Assembly (NCBI GenBank): GCA_017506865.1
Contig: JAFCMP010000379.1
Location: 124,001-188,000 of the forward strand
Origin: Tribonema minus
Lineage: Eukaryota; Sar; Xanthophyceae; Tribonematales; Tribonemataceae
Reading direction: 5' to 3'
DNA: 64,000 nt
Below, piece after piece: positions 20,971 to 32,308 of this stretch (positions are counted from its first letter, which is position 1; each line of letters starts with the position of its first letter). A model generated the notes under the pieces. The model was not told the DNA's origin. It was given only the letters and a program-made list of their open reading frames with translations, and ran no database searches. A program made the position numbers and the translations under genes.

Positions 20971-21409
20971 AGTACACAGAAACTGGTTGTACAGTCGCAC
21001 TGCCGCCGGCCCGCCGCCGGCCGGGGGATCGGCGCTCCGCGCATCCGCGACCCTGAAAGCCAAGAAGCAACTGAGACCCTCAGGCTTGTCCAGTAAAATC
21101 TCCAGGGCAGAACCGGTATTGACATGTCGTACGACATGTTCCGAGACACGTGCATGGCACAATGTCATGTGTCGACAACACCTGGACGCACACCACCTTG
21201 AGTTCTCCGCCGAGAGCGCACGCATCCCCCTTCCTCCTAGTAGTCTGCCAGCGCGTGAAAGCGTTCACGGGGAACGGCGCACCATACCAGATAGGAGGCA
21301 AGGACAATAAGATCGGCATTTCCGCTTCAAGTCTGACCGCTGTAGACACCGCGCACGGCGTGCTGCATGTGAGTTTTGCATCAGTTCTGGCGTCGATGCC
21401 ACGATCATC

Positions 21410-23025
21410 ATGGTCATTGCAGTGCACCTAGCCACGCGATAGCCTGAGGCGCGTGCAGATGATAGCTGCTACGCTACTAGCATATGCGTGACGCGCGAAA
21501 TATATCGACCTCATGCCTACAATGCTCTGATACTGCGAGCTGAATATCTTGATCATCTGCTGCAATGCATCTGTTCACGTCTAAGGCACACTGGTGTATT
21601 TGTGTAATATAATATTACACCATCATGATAATGCTGGAGAAGTGTTGGCGGCCCTGCTCATGAGCTGCAGCAGCACGTATGCGAATATATGCGAGCATGC
21701 ATGCACCACGGTGACCCCCATATATTGTAGTACGCCGCCAGTGCAGATGTACGTCAATACATTTACCGTAGTACTCACATACGCCAGTATATACGTTGTT
21801 TGTAAGTTATGCGCCATATATGCTGCACATGAATGCGTCTGTTGCACCTCTACCTAAACATAAGCAGTAACATTTACTGTTGTCAACAGTTGTGTTTATA
21901 GGCGGGGGAGCATTTGGGGCGTCAGACTTCTTGGGTACAGTGACGCGCACGTGCAACTTAAACTTTCCACACTATAGTGATGCAGGTACCCAGGATGTTG
22001 ATGCTGATGATGCTATGTTTATACGCATGGAATTTCGTACGTGTGTGCGCGTATACCGCTGCAACTGTTCACCAATCAGCGCGCGCTGGGTCTAGTTGCC
22101 GGTTCCACGGGACCACCCAGGAAGTCTCAAACTTATCTGGCGCTGGCATCGCTTTTTGCACACCTGCCGACGAGGGTTTCTGCGAATTTCTTTTTCTTTT
22201 CTTATACTGTTCCGCGAAGATTGCCCTCGAGATCTGCGCTGACCAACATGGTCATTGCACCTAGCCACCTAACAGGCGCAAATGATAGCTGCTAGGCTAA
22301 GCGCGCAATATATCGACCTCATGCCTACCATGCTCTGATACTGCCAGCTGATATCTTGATCATCTGCTGCTGTCAAGCATGCAACTGTGCATATGTCTAA
22401 GGCACTTGTATATTTGTGTCAGCACACCATGATAGTGCTGGGGAAGTGATGCCATGCTCATGAGCTGCAGCAGCATATATGGGCATGCACCACCCCCATA
22501 TACTGTAGTTTGCCGCCAGACTGAGTGCGGATGTGCGTCAACACATTCGCCGAAGTACGCACATGCGCCAATGTATACGTTGTTTGTAGTACGTGTGGAC
22601 TTGTACAGTTATGCGCCATATATGCTGCACACAAATGAGTTTGTTGCAACTCTACTTAAAAACTCAGTAAAAGCAGTAACTGTTGTCAACAGTTGTGTCT
22701 GTAGGCAAGGGAGCCTTCAAGAAGTTCGGGGCGCAAGCCTTTTTGGATACATTGACTGAGGCGCGCGTGCAACTTGAACTTTCCACACTAACGTGCAGGA
22801 TCGATGATCTATTTTCTACGAATGGGATATTTCGTACGTGTATATGTATGCGAATATATCGCTGCAACTGTTCAACAGTCAGCGCGCGCTGGGTCTAGTT
22901 GCTGCGTCCGCGGGACCACCCAAAACTTATCTGGGAATTGAGGATTTCTCTCGCTGTTCTGCGAAATTTCTTTGCTCTCTTTGCACGTTCCGTGAAGTTT
23001 CCAGATCTGGTATCAATCATGCACC
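21410..23025 (+). repeat. ~800-bp tandem duplication upstream of the Pmp-like gene
   Basis: Unit 1 is about 21410-22242 and unit 2 about 22243-23025. Both start near CATGGTCATTGCA...CACCTAGCCAC and share TATATCGACCTCATGCCTAC, a TTGTCAACAGTTGTGT block and GCGCGCTGGGTCTAGTTGC, with ~75-80% identity by eye and indels. Unit 2 ends at the start codon of the gene at 23030, so the 5' flank/promoter has been duplicated. Neither unit has a convincing ORF. Confidence 0.8.
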
Positions 23026-23029
23026 AGCA

Positions 23030-23363
23030 ATGACAGCCCGTTTGCTGCGCGTGGCAGCGCTGCTGCTCTTCTTGGCGGCAGGTGCATCTGCTCCCTCTTC
23101 AAGCTCTGCTGATGCTGGCATGCCTTCCTGCACATTGTTTGCAAAGGAACTCACAGTTGCCAGCGCCAGCGAATGGCAGGGCCTCGTCAGATCCCTGGCC
23201 GCCTGTGACAGCAGCGGGCTGACACTCAACGTCGTGGCGGCATGGCAAGGCACACTCGAGGCGACAGCATCTTTGTCTCTCGGCGCAAAGGCTTCGCTGA
23301 CCGTTGCTTCCCAAGTGTGGATCGACAGCGGTCTGGAGGCTGACATCGCAATTGGGGATCCAT
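23030..23363 (+). CDS. First exon of the Pmp-like gene
   Basis: ATG at 23030 begins a typical signal peptide followed by SAPSSSSADAG and a beta-strand-rich start (e.g. SLGAKASLTVASQVWIDS). Donor GTGAGT at 23364. Joined to 24053 in phase 1 it restores GDPFGAPDVGQPTLSGGG without a break. Confidence 0.7.
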
Positions 23364-24052
23364 GTGAGTGCTGCGCCAGAGCTGCTGGCAACAATCAGAC
23401 CGCAAAAATCAGCAAACCCCTCAGGATGAGAAATCCTATGGCGAACGTGGAGTTGAACATCTTGTGAATTGTTGCAAAAGGGAAATTCACCCCAAAGTGA
23501 ACTTAGCAAGTGCTCCGTGCTCATTCATCACATTTTCTAACCAGCTTCCAACAGCTGCCTTTGCCTCATAACCTCAACATGCTGAATTGCAATAGCAAAC
23601 GCTGTCAGAGTTCAAGCAGACTTGGCTCAAGTAGTTCTAAGTCGCTGGGTCCTTTTCCCCCAGTTTAGTAAGTCCTGTTTTTCATTTTCAACCTCTTGAT
23701 GAAGGAATATCTTAAAGGTTCAACTTGAAAGGTTCAACATAAGCAAGTTGACCTCCAGTCAATCTCATGTGCAACTTCAAGTTCTTTCAGTTGAACCATG
23801 AACGGCTATGAGATCCATGGCGCTCATCATGCAGTGCACAGCAAAACGGTTACTGTAATGGTGCACGTAGTACGTGCCATTCCCAAAACGCTAATGCCTC
23901 AGATGCGGCCTTCAGTATGCTGCACAATTACAATCGCCGTCTACGGCAGCTCTTTTGCTTCGTCATTGTATATTGTTGCCTCATGAGATCACTCACAACT
24001 TGCATTAACGCTGCATGCATGTGTGCACATGTGCGACTGCACACTATGACAG

Positions 24053-24226
24053 TTGGTGCACCAGACGTGGGCCAGCCAACTTTGAGCGGGGGTGGTGCGA
24101 CTGCTTTGCTTAAGCTGGGAGCAGGCAGCAGCCTGACGCTTGTAGGCATGCGCGTGGAGGGTGGCATTGGGCCCTGCCCCTTCACGGCGCACAGTGTCAC
24201 AGACGACAGCACGCAATATAGCGGTG
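24053..24226 (+). CDS. Second exon of the Pmp-like gene
   Basis: Reads GAPDVGQPTLSGGGATALLK, then LGAGSSLTLVGMRVEGG and YSGGA. The 3' boundary is uncertain (24226 with a GC donor, or 24231) because a hairpin-forming sequence follows at once. Confidence 0.55.
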
Positions 24227-24257
24227 GCGCGGTCAGGAGCATGGATAATCATGATGA

Positions 24258-24392
24258 TGTGTGCGCCCAGGTGTTGTCGATGCAACGCATCTCGGTACCT
24301 GTACGAATGTCGTACAGGTACCGAGATGCGTTGCATCGTGACATTCGTACAGGTACCGAGATGCGTTGCATCGACAACACCTGGGCGCACAG
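24258..24392. repeat. Perfect ~52-bp inverted repeat with a third embedded arm
   Basis: The left arm (24258-24309: TGTGCGCCCAGGTGTTGTCG...) is the reverse complement of the right arm (24341-24392). The spacer is itself a further copy of the arm core (GTACAGGTACCGAGATGCG). A related sequence lies at ~21120-21190. It sits between exons of the Pmp-like gene, whose next exon starts right after the right arm's terminal CACAG. Confidence 0.85.
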
Positions 24393-24835
24393 ATGCGGCA
24401 GTAACTGCGGTGGGGTGCGTCTTTGCCAGCAATAGAGGTGAGGACTCGGAGTTTGTGATCCAACACTTACAGTACTCTGCGGCAGCACAAATTTGCCACG
24501 CACACTGCAGCAGTCCACACTCAGTGACAGTCTGGCAGACTCTGCTTGGCAGTTTACTGCTGCATCCGCTGCAGACGCTCCCGTTCAACAGAAGCCCTAT
24601 GGCAGCACTGCATGCACTGGCTTCCGGTAAGGTAATGACGGCGCACCATGATCATGGCAACACATGCGGCAATGGCATCACAGGTGAAGCTAGCTGGCAA
24701 GCGAACTGCGTGAGGCATAGAACTTCAGAGCTCTAGTCTGAGGCGCTCAAAGTTAACAACTGTACATCAAACATGTTCACCTCACCGCGTGCACTTTTTA
24801 CTCTGTACTGTGTTCCCATGCATACCAGCCGGCAG

Positions 24836-25257
24836 CATGCTACAAGGGTGGCGCCATTTAAGCCTCAATTGTCACTGCCAAGCGGAGTAGCTTCACAGAC
24901 AACTCAGCGGGCCCAACGCCGGACGCAGAGCAGGCGGAACTTGGGACCATCAGCGACACAAACACCTATGATGGGGGCTCGGGTGGGGCCATTTACGCAG
25001 GCACGGCAGACATCGCAGCCTGTGTCTTTTCCAACAACATTGCGAAAGGGCAGGGCGGTACGGTGTTCATTGCGCATGCAGCAGCCGTTAACGTCAAGGA
25101 GCCAGCGCTGACGATCAGCCACCCAAGCTTTGAAGATGGGCGCACCGTCACGATGGCAAATCGGTACAATAACGGCAACGCAGTGTGGGGGCAGGTGCAG
25201 GTGGCTGCATTGTGTCAGAGACTGCTCCCATCACCATCACGGACTCGCAGTTTGTCA
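24836..25257 (+). CDS. Fourth exon of the Pmp-like gene, carrying an in-frame TAA
   Basis: Enters in phase 1 as CYKGGAI-stop-ASIVTAKRSSFTDNSAG. The TAA at 24859-24861 occupies the position that is usually Tyr in GGAIYA motifs. Continues with TYDGGSGGAIYAGTADIAAC, then needs a 1-nt shift near 25200 to read IVSETAPITITDSQFV to donor GTGAGT. Confidence 0.6.
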
Positions 25258-25527
25258 GGTGAGTAGAGATCTGCTGACTTGAGCTGGTGCTTGATGTTTC
25301 ACCACAATGCCATGTGAAAACGACAATGATTGCACATGCGGTGCATGCACGTAACGTGGCATGTGGGCGGCGTGGGCGGCGCGCTAAGGGACAAAGGGGT
25401 GTGCGCTTGCACACATGCAATTGCAGCAATGACTCCGTGAATTCAGCAAGTGTAATTGAATGTCGGTAATGACACGGGCATGGCATATTGTGGCGAGCGA
25501 AGCTTTAATGACTTGCACATGGTACCT

Positions 25528-25625
25528 GTGTACTTGGTATTCATATATAAAATTTCCAAGGGGGGCCGGGTGTCCTATGCCATCGTGAAGTTTGCTTCTA
25601 CGCAGCGCATTATACAAGCAGCTGC
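25528..25625 (-). mobile_element. Diverged LINE 3' end
   Basis: Similar to the last ~90 bp of the LINE at 6645, including the coding tail and the CATAGG...CCCGGCC...TTATA...ACAAGT 3' UTR, reading on the complement. The left flank is again GGTAC. It sits in a Pmp-gene intron. Confidence 0.6.
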
Positions 25626-26106
25626 GCAGTGTGCCTCATGGCTGAAGTGGTTTGAACATTGCTCTACTCAGACACCGTGAGGCAGTCAACTTGAAGCAGA
25701 TACCATTAGTTGTGTTGTTAGTTAAGAAGAACATGTTTACTGCATCAAATACTAGCTGCAGTATCAGATGTACTAGTGTAACTGGGCAGGAGCGATATGT
25801 GGCCTTATTTGCTCATTGCCCAAGCATATATGGCGCTGCTCACGGGCATGTGCTATTGCGGTGCACTAGCATGACACATTGTGCTCCGCACTGAAGTGCC
25901 TGTGCCCACACAACGCAAGCTAACGTGCTGGTGCACTTCACGTGCTGATGGTGCTTCAGATCCTATACTCCGCTATCATGTGAGTTTGTTCTGTCAAAAG
26001 AACAGTTATGGTTGGTTTATGTCATCCTGTTGCATCAGACTACTCAGCCTGCCAGCCGCAGTACCAACAGCATTTGGTTTGTTTTCTTCTGCTTCTTGCG
26101 TACCAG

Positions 26107-26385
26107 GTGCATTGCGCACGGTGACGGCGGCGCCATCGCTGCGTACAACGCAGCTGGTGGCACAGAGGGCCAGGACAACATTGGCTCTGTGACCGTGTCA
26201 AGCACATCATTTCAGGACTGTGCAGCAGGCAGTGATGGTGGAGCAGTGGCGGCCATCTACGAGAACTCCGACAACCCGCCAGTTGTGTCACTCAACGACG
26301 CGACGTTTCAAAATTGCACTGCGGGCAGCGATGGACGTGGGGGGGCAGTCAGCGCATCATCCGGTGTGACTGCCATTTACACCAA
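26107..26385 (+). CDS. Fifth exon of the Pmp-like gene
   Basis: Fully open: CIAHGDGGAIAAYNAAGGTE, VTVSSTSFQDCAAGSDGGAV, LNDATFQNCTAGSDGRGGAV. Two clear beta-helix turns. Acceptor TTGCGTACCAG, donor AA/GTAAGT, phase 2 at both ends. Confidence 0.75.
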
Positions 26386-28348
26386 GTAAGTTAACTGAAA
26401 TGCAAAAACATGCGAACACTGCTCCATGGTCGATGCACCACTACAAATGTAGCACATGGTGTGTGACAAAAAAAGTACAGCCACCACGTGGCGCACCGTA
26501 CAGTGCACACCGTACAGTGCACATCAAAGTGGATGCGTTTTGATCATTCACTCAGCTCTGCACGTTTCTCAGCTCTGCAAGTCTCTCAAACTGGGCGTGC
26601 AAAAAGAGCACAACTACTGTCGGTCCCGGGGCCTGAACAGAATGAATCCTGTGCTATGGGGTGGACACGTGTACAACACAATGCTTGACTGATCAGAAAT
26701 ATGCTAGCTACAGTGCACTGGCAGAGAAGGGTGCTGCGGACATTGGAGTCATCAGTGGACTGCTGAGCATAGATATGCTGAGCTTTGCCTGACTGCATCA
26801 GGGTGTATCTTATCAGCCTGAGTGCTTAGCACACTGAGCTGCTGGGCAACCACTGGTGTTTATTACATGTTGCCAGCGTGATCTAGACTGCAGTTTTGAC
26901 GACTTGGCAGATCGAGGAAACATCGTACAAGTGAATGTTCGCGTGTTCAAGCAGGCAGATGGCTTGTGCTGGAGGACCAAAAGTGGGGTGCTGTCATCTC
27001 TCAAGCTGGTTTTCACGCTGACACAACCCCCCTGCAACAGCATAGTGAGGGCAGCTCAACGAGCAGCATCCAGACGGTGTTATTGAATCAGCAAGCATGT
27101 GTGCACTGCAGTGTCACTGCAGGTGCAGATGATAAGCTACCGCTTGCGCCCAGGGTGCCATGGCCTGGCATGAGCATATATTATTGGTAATAAATATCAA
27201 AGTATCACTTGTGAACAAGAAAAAAACTTGGTGTGAAAGTTGCTCAGCTGCTCGTACTTGTAATGGTGCCACCTGCAGTACTGATCACTCAGTAGACAAG
27301 TCTCTAGGGTCGAAGTACCAAGAAAACTGGGTGATGTCACGTTGTAGCCCTATGATGACCTGCTGACTACTTCCTTGTTTAAATGAATCCGGATGTCATA
27401 TTCTACTTGAATAGTATGTTTAAACTTCAACTCCAAACTGACTTTTATTCAATTCTAATCAGCTGAATGTGCAACATTGCGGCTCAACCAACTTGTTTTT
27501 CACCTTCAACAAACGAATAGTTGCGGGTGCGTCAGATTAGGTCAGAACGCTGTCACTTTTAAGTCCAAGTGTTTGCGTGTCTGGACCAACCTCACTGTCA
27601 CAGTAGCATACTTGCCTCGGTTGCATTTGGGCTTCAGGGTCCCGTTAAGCTACGCGCGCGCTTGTTTAAGCCAAAGTGTGCATGGTCTCATTTGTCGGCC
27701 GCCTTTTATGTAGAACTGTGTGGGTTCACTTGTGTCAGCCGTGGCCTTGGACTTCTCAGGGTTTGGGCGTATGCCTGCAATTGACTGTGCCCCAGGTCCT
27801 AGTCTCATTATTTGAACAGTTGGTTTTTGAACAGTTCTGCCTGGCCTCACATGCTTTATGCTGCCTCTACAATCCTCTCAAACATGTCTTGAATATGGGC
27901 AGTTTACGCCTCTACGATTTTGTCGCAGATGAGCACATCAGCAATGGCACATGAGTCGAGTGGTTTGCCAAGAGCTGTGTTACAGCTGGGGAGGGCAGTA
28001 GTGCAAGTGGTAGGAGTGGTGGTAACAGTAGCTGCAGTCACTGTAGTGGTAGCTGCACCGCAGCAACCGTTGGGTGGGAATGGAATCCGCCTAGGCGCAC
28101 CCTGTGTGCTGCTGCACTCAATTTGGAAGCCACTGGCAGTTGCTAACGGTATGATGTCTATACCACACATATTCTGGATACAATATTGACAGTGTTTTTC
28201 ACCGCTCAGCCACATACAAACAACCTACAAACAACAAAAATACTTCCAAGTTTGCACCAGTAGCACCAAGACGGCGGACATCATGCATGCTGAGTTTGCT
28301 GTGTGTGCTGCCCGTGCGGTGCCGCCTGCTGCTGAGCAGATTTTATAG

Positions 28349-28803
28349 CTGCCGCGCGCTGCGCGGTGGCGCCATCGCTTATGACCTGCGGCAGCGCCTT
28401 TGGACCTCTGACCTAAAATCGGTGCCGCCACCGGACAAAATCACGTGCCAACACTGCGTCTTTGAGCGCAACCAAGCATTTGCGACGGGCGGCGCATTGT
28501 ATGCCTCCGACATCAATGACCTCGGCTTCGAGTTCCACTACAGCTTACTAATCGAGGACAGCACATTCAATGAAAACACGGCGGGTGGCGGTGGCGCAGT
28601 GGCTGTTGTGACAGACTACACTAACAAAACGGCACTGGAGATAGCCAGGTCCACCTTCACTAACAATGGCGCTTTTCAGGGTGGTGGAGGCATGCTGCTT
28701 CTTGGAGACTTCGGGGACGCCCTGCTTCAGCAGCTGACGTTTGAGAACAGCACTGGGGGGCACGGCGGGGCGGTTCTGTTCACAGTGTGGCCCTCACCAA
28801 AAG
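28349..28803 (+). CDS. Sixth exon of the Pmp-like gene
   Basis: A 455-nt open exon: CRALRGGAIAYDLRQR, CVFERNQAFATGGALYASD, DSTFNENTAGGGGAVAVVTD, STFTNNGAFQGGGGMLLLGD, LTFENSTGGHGGAVLF. Four tandem beta-helix units. Phase 2 in, 1 out. Confidence 0.75.
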
Positions 28804-30044
28804 GTAGGCATGGATGCGAATGCATGACTCTAGAGCATGCACCGCATGCTCAGAGGCTCTCCTGAGCGTGTGTGTGGCGTGTGTTGCTCATGTACCGTCG
28901 TAGTCGCCTGTTTGAATGACAGGCGCTCTGGCAGCACGATTAGGTGACTGACATTTTTTTTTTTGATGCTTTGGAGCACATTGTCGAATTGAATCACCAC
29001 CTAAAGCAAGATATGCGTCACTGTACAACAACTTGTTTAATTCTCAGTGTGTGCTGATCGCTTTACAGTTGCGGCTGCCCTGGAGGATAAAGCGATGTCT
29101 GTCAAGACAAACGTCGCCAATGACTGCTACAATGACGGCTATGGCTCATCAAACAGTGGCTGGGCACCACCGGCAGTCGCACGTGCGCAGACGTCGACAG
29201 CCCGCCGCAAGGTGCCACTATGGCATCCACAACGGCTGAGCTGTCAACAGACTACACTTCCTTCATCAGCTGTGACATCGGGTAAGCACACTGCAGGCTG
29301 CATCATCAGATCCTTTCAACAGCATTGACTCATTGTGCTCATTAGGCAATGTCTGTTTGCTTGTTGCAGGCACTATGCTCATGCACCATGGTGCCTGCAT
29401 GACATTGTGATGTAGCTGTATGACTTTGCCATGACTCTGCAGATTCTGAACTACTGCTGGGCACTCATGCATGCGCTTTCATCTTCAATGCTAAGTGGCA
29501 TGCCCCTTACCGCCACATCGCTCCTGGTGCACAGCTACTTTACGCAGGACGGCAAGACTTGCACTCTGTGTGCGGATGATCCCGGTCTTGATTGCGCCGA
29601 TGCCGCCACAACAATCCCCACTCTGAGGCTCAAATCTGGCTACTGGCGCGGCACGCTAGATGATGATGCAGTGTCCCAGTGCTGGTATGCTGACGCCTGC
29701 GTGGGCGGCAGGGCGCCGCGAGACGCCACTAACGGCAACGGCTATTGCTGTTGGGTATGTGGGGCCATGTAAGTTCACTTTGCAGCCGCCCATGGGGCCT
29801 TTTAAACCCTTGGTAACTTAGATTGAATTTGTACTTGCCTGCCAGTGGCTTCATCACATCACAATCGTTGTAGTGGCGCTGTCACATGCTACCTGCTGCG
29901 CACGTGTACGTACAGCAACATCAAGTAGAGCAGAAACGCACCGGCAGTTACACCTAGTTCTCGACTTTTCTGCCTTCAAGAAGTTCGCTGGCCCCTGACG
30001 ACACCATTGACGATTGTATGTGCCGCTCATGCTTGAACCCTCAG

Positions 30045-31331
30045 ACTGCGCCGTGTGCGACGCGAGCATCGGCTACATTAGCAGTGGCAAGTACAAGTGT
30101 GACCAGTGCACTCCAGCCACGCGCACCGCCACCGCCATCGCCATCATCGTTGTGTGCCTGGTCGCATTGGGCGCAGGCGCATACCTGCTGCCAACGCTGG
30201 AGATCAACGGCACAAAGGGCGCGCTCGCTTGGTGGGGCAACCTAAAGTTCAGCAAGCCGTTGAAGCAAGGTTTGCGGCAGCACCAGAGTGGGCCGCATCA
30301 GCAGAATCCTGAGCAGCCCGTCAGTGAGCTACACCAGCTTGACACTGGGGGTGACGCTGAACTGGGCCAACAAGACCAGGGAGACAATTGTGGGCAGCAC
30401 AGCGCGCGGCAGGTGGCTCCGCTTGGCGGCCAGCAGCAGATGGCCGACGCGCAGCCAATGCAACACGCGCTGGCCCTAGGGGGCGGTGGAGGGGCGCCCC
30501 AGTCACAGCGGCGCCGGTGCGTGGCTCTGGACTACCTGCGCATCCCCATAGTTGTGGTGCAGCTCGTGTGCGGCTTCCTGGCTGTGACAGGCCTGCCGTT
30601 GCCCGACGTTTACGAGGACTTCCTAAACCGCCTCAGTGTCACCCTCGATCTCACCCTCAACACCGGCTGCATCCTCAGCCTCGACTTCTATAAGAGACTG
30701 CTGCCATAACGCTGGCGCCGCTGTGCGCAATTGCAGTGCTCGCGGCGTCCTGGGCTGTGTCGCAGCGGCGTGCGCGCCGGCTAGAGCGGCAGACTGAGTG
30801 CAGCCCCGAGATCGCTGCGCAGAAGCGGACACGGTCGCTTCACCGCCACTGGACCGCGTTCCTGGCCTTGCTGTTCAACGAGGTTCGTGATCTACAGCAC
30901 GGTGTCGAGCGTGGTCTTCCTGACCTTTGCGTGCCAGCACTTCCCCGAGCTGGGCGCGTCCTACCTGCGCGCGGACTACTCCATCCAGTGCTATGACGCG
31001 CGCTACTGGAGGTACTTCGCGTACGCGGTCGTCATGGCGGCCTTGTACCCCATTGGCACGCCCGCGCTGTACGCGTGGCTGCTCTGGCACAAGCACAGGC
31101 TGGCGCGCGTTGCCGAGCCCGAACTGATGCCCGCCAGAGCCAGCGCGTCACCGCTGGAGGTGCGCAAACCGCTGCGGCGCGGGCCCCTGCACGGGTCGAT
31201 GCTCAGCATGGACCTGGCGGCCAGCGGCCTAGTCGCCGTCTCCGAGTCCCCCTGCGAGAATTCTGGGCCCATCCTTTGTACTAGCGCAAGCAACAGCCTC
31301 CCTGGCCTCGGGGAGGGGTCACGTACCCTCA
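30045..31331 (+). CDS. Cys-rich/TM/C-terminal exon of the Pmp-like gene, two frameshifts
   Basis: Starts CAVCDASIGYISSGKYKCDQ-C, then the TM TATAIAIIVVCLVALGAGAY, a Gln/Gly-rich loop, and DYLRIPIVVVQLVCGFLAVT. The frame shifts by 1 nt at ~30707 (to LAPLCAIAVLAASWAVSQRR) and back at ~30884 (to FVIYSTVSSVVFLTFACQHF). Ends ERSRTL-like at donor GTAAGTG (31332). Confidence 0.65.
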
Positions 31332-31386
31332 GTAAGTGCTCGGCTGCGCCGGTCAACAATGCTGCGAGCGCACAAGGGGGGCGCAG
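31332..31386 (+). other. 55-nt intron
   Basis: Donor A/GTAAGTGC and acceptor GGCGCAG. Removing it switches cleanly from one frame to the next (phase 1) and joins the loop to ASGAAALVAASSFLWQQHRD, so this apparent frameshift is an intron. Confidence 0.65.
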
Positions 31387-31935
31387 CGGCAAGTGGAGCG
31401 GCGGCGCTTGTGGCTGCCTCGTCGTTCCTGTGGCAGCAGCACCGCGATGAGGTGGACTGGTGGGAGATGGCAGAGTGCATGCGCCGGCTGATGCTGACGG
31501 GCTTGCTGGCGTTCATACTGCCGGGCACTGCCGGCCAAGCGGTGAGTGGTACCTTGACATTGTTGACGCCTCATGCACTGCATGCGTGCATGTGTATGCA
31601 TGCACACAATGTCATGTGCCACAGTGTAATTACAGCAGCTATGCGCTGTCAGTTTTTACCGCTTGGCAGCATGAGTGTGCATGCATACGCTTAGCTGTGC
31701 GTTGTACGATTTTTGCCAGTTGGCAACATGAGTGCTGAGTGACAGAGCTCAGCCTAGTCAGCAGCACTGCCAGCAAGCACCAGTAACATGAGAAACCTTA
31801 ACTGATGAGGTATAGAGCTCAGCCTAGCCAGCAGCATCAGTAACAGGAGAAACTTTAACTGATGAGGCATAGTCCCCAAAGCCAGCTCACTTCCTCACAC
31901 GCACACCATCATGACCCGGTGTCGCCCCGCTGCAG

Positions 31936-32279
31936 GCCGTTTCAATGTTCATGGCATTCTTCAGCGCCATGGCGGCCTTGGCGGCGCGGCCGCACGCCGA
32001 GGCGTCCGCGCGGCGGCAGTACTACTTGGGCACCCTCAGCGTGTACTTCAGCACCACCATTTCCCTGCTCATGAAGCTCAACCTGACGGCGTTGAAATAT
32101 GATGCAACGGGCAGTCGCAGGAGGTGATGGGGTGGGTGCTGATCGCGCTCAACGCGCTGCTCATCGCCGCCTCCGCCTGGTCGACCATGCTGGCGCTGGG
32201 AGAGACGCTCGGGGTGCGCATCACCGCGTGCTCATTCTCAGCCCAGGACTTCAGGCGCAAAGTGCTTGGCTGGTGTTGA
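31936..32279 (+). CDS. Last exon of the Pmp-like gene, one frameshift
   Basis: Acceptor CCGCTGCAG, then AVSMFMAFFSAMAALAARPH and YYLGTLSVYFSTTISLLMKL. Near 32105-32117 the frame must shift by 1 nt to QEVMGWVLIALNALLIAASA and WSTMLALGETLG, ending TGA at 32277-32279. Confidence 0.6.
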
Positions 32280-32303
32280 TGCATTCCGTCCGCGACCCTG
32301 GTG

Positions 32304-32308
32304 TGTAA
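32304..32308 (+). promoter_or_regulatory. TGTAA, candidate poly(A) signal of the Pmp-like gene
   Basis: TGTAA begins 25 nt after the TGA at 32279. TGTAA is the known dominant poly(A) signal in chlorophyte algae. A single 5-mer is weak evidence alone. Confidence 0.4.

Larger units (their letters stand above)
23030..32279 (+). pseudogene. Pmp-like beta-helix ectodomain plus multi-pass membrane protein, apparently frameshifted
   Basis: Exons: 23030-23363, 24053-~24226, 24393-24437, 24836-25257, 26107-26385, 28349-28803, 29069-29281, ~29490-29768, 30045-31331, 31387-31541, 31936-32279; phases agree at most joins. Signal peptide MTARLLRVAALLLFLAAGAS. The ectodomain has repeated GGA(I/V)-x-(Y/A) and FxxN-type motifs (GDGGAIAAY, TGGALYASD, SFQDCAAGSDGGAVAA) of polymorphic-membrane-protein-like right-handed beta helices. 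A Cys-rich stretch (GKTCTLCADDPGLDC, SGYWRG) and a TM segment (TATAIAIIVVCLVALGAGAY) follow, then a C-terminal domain with further TMs and SYLRADYSIQCYD. Such proteins are common in algae and thought to sit at the cell surface. TAA at 24859 and 1-nt shifts near 25200, 29150, 30707, 30884 and 32110 break the frame. It is either a young pseudogene or a gene with assembly indels. Confidence 0.7.

Noticed and set aside
24859-24861. Alternative genetic code (TAA = Tyr)
   Set aside because: Only one case; the ankyrin and GYF genes end at ordinary stops, and the same gene carries frameshifts.
30707-30711. Explaining the 30707 and 30884 frame changes by short introns
   Set aside because: No GT/GC...AG pair of suitable length and phase exists there, unlike the 55-nt intron at 31332.
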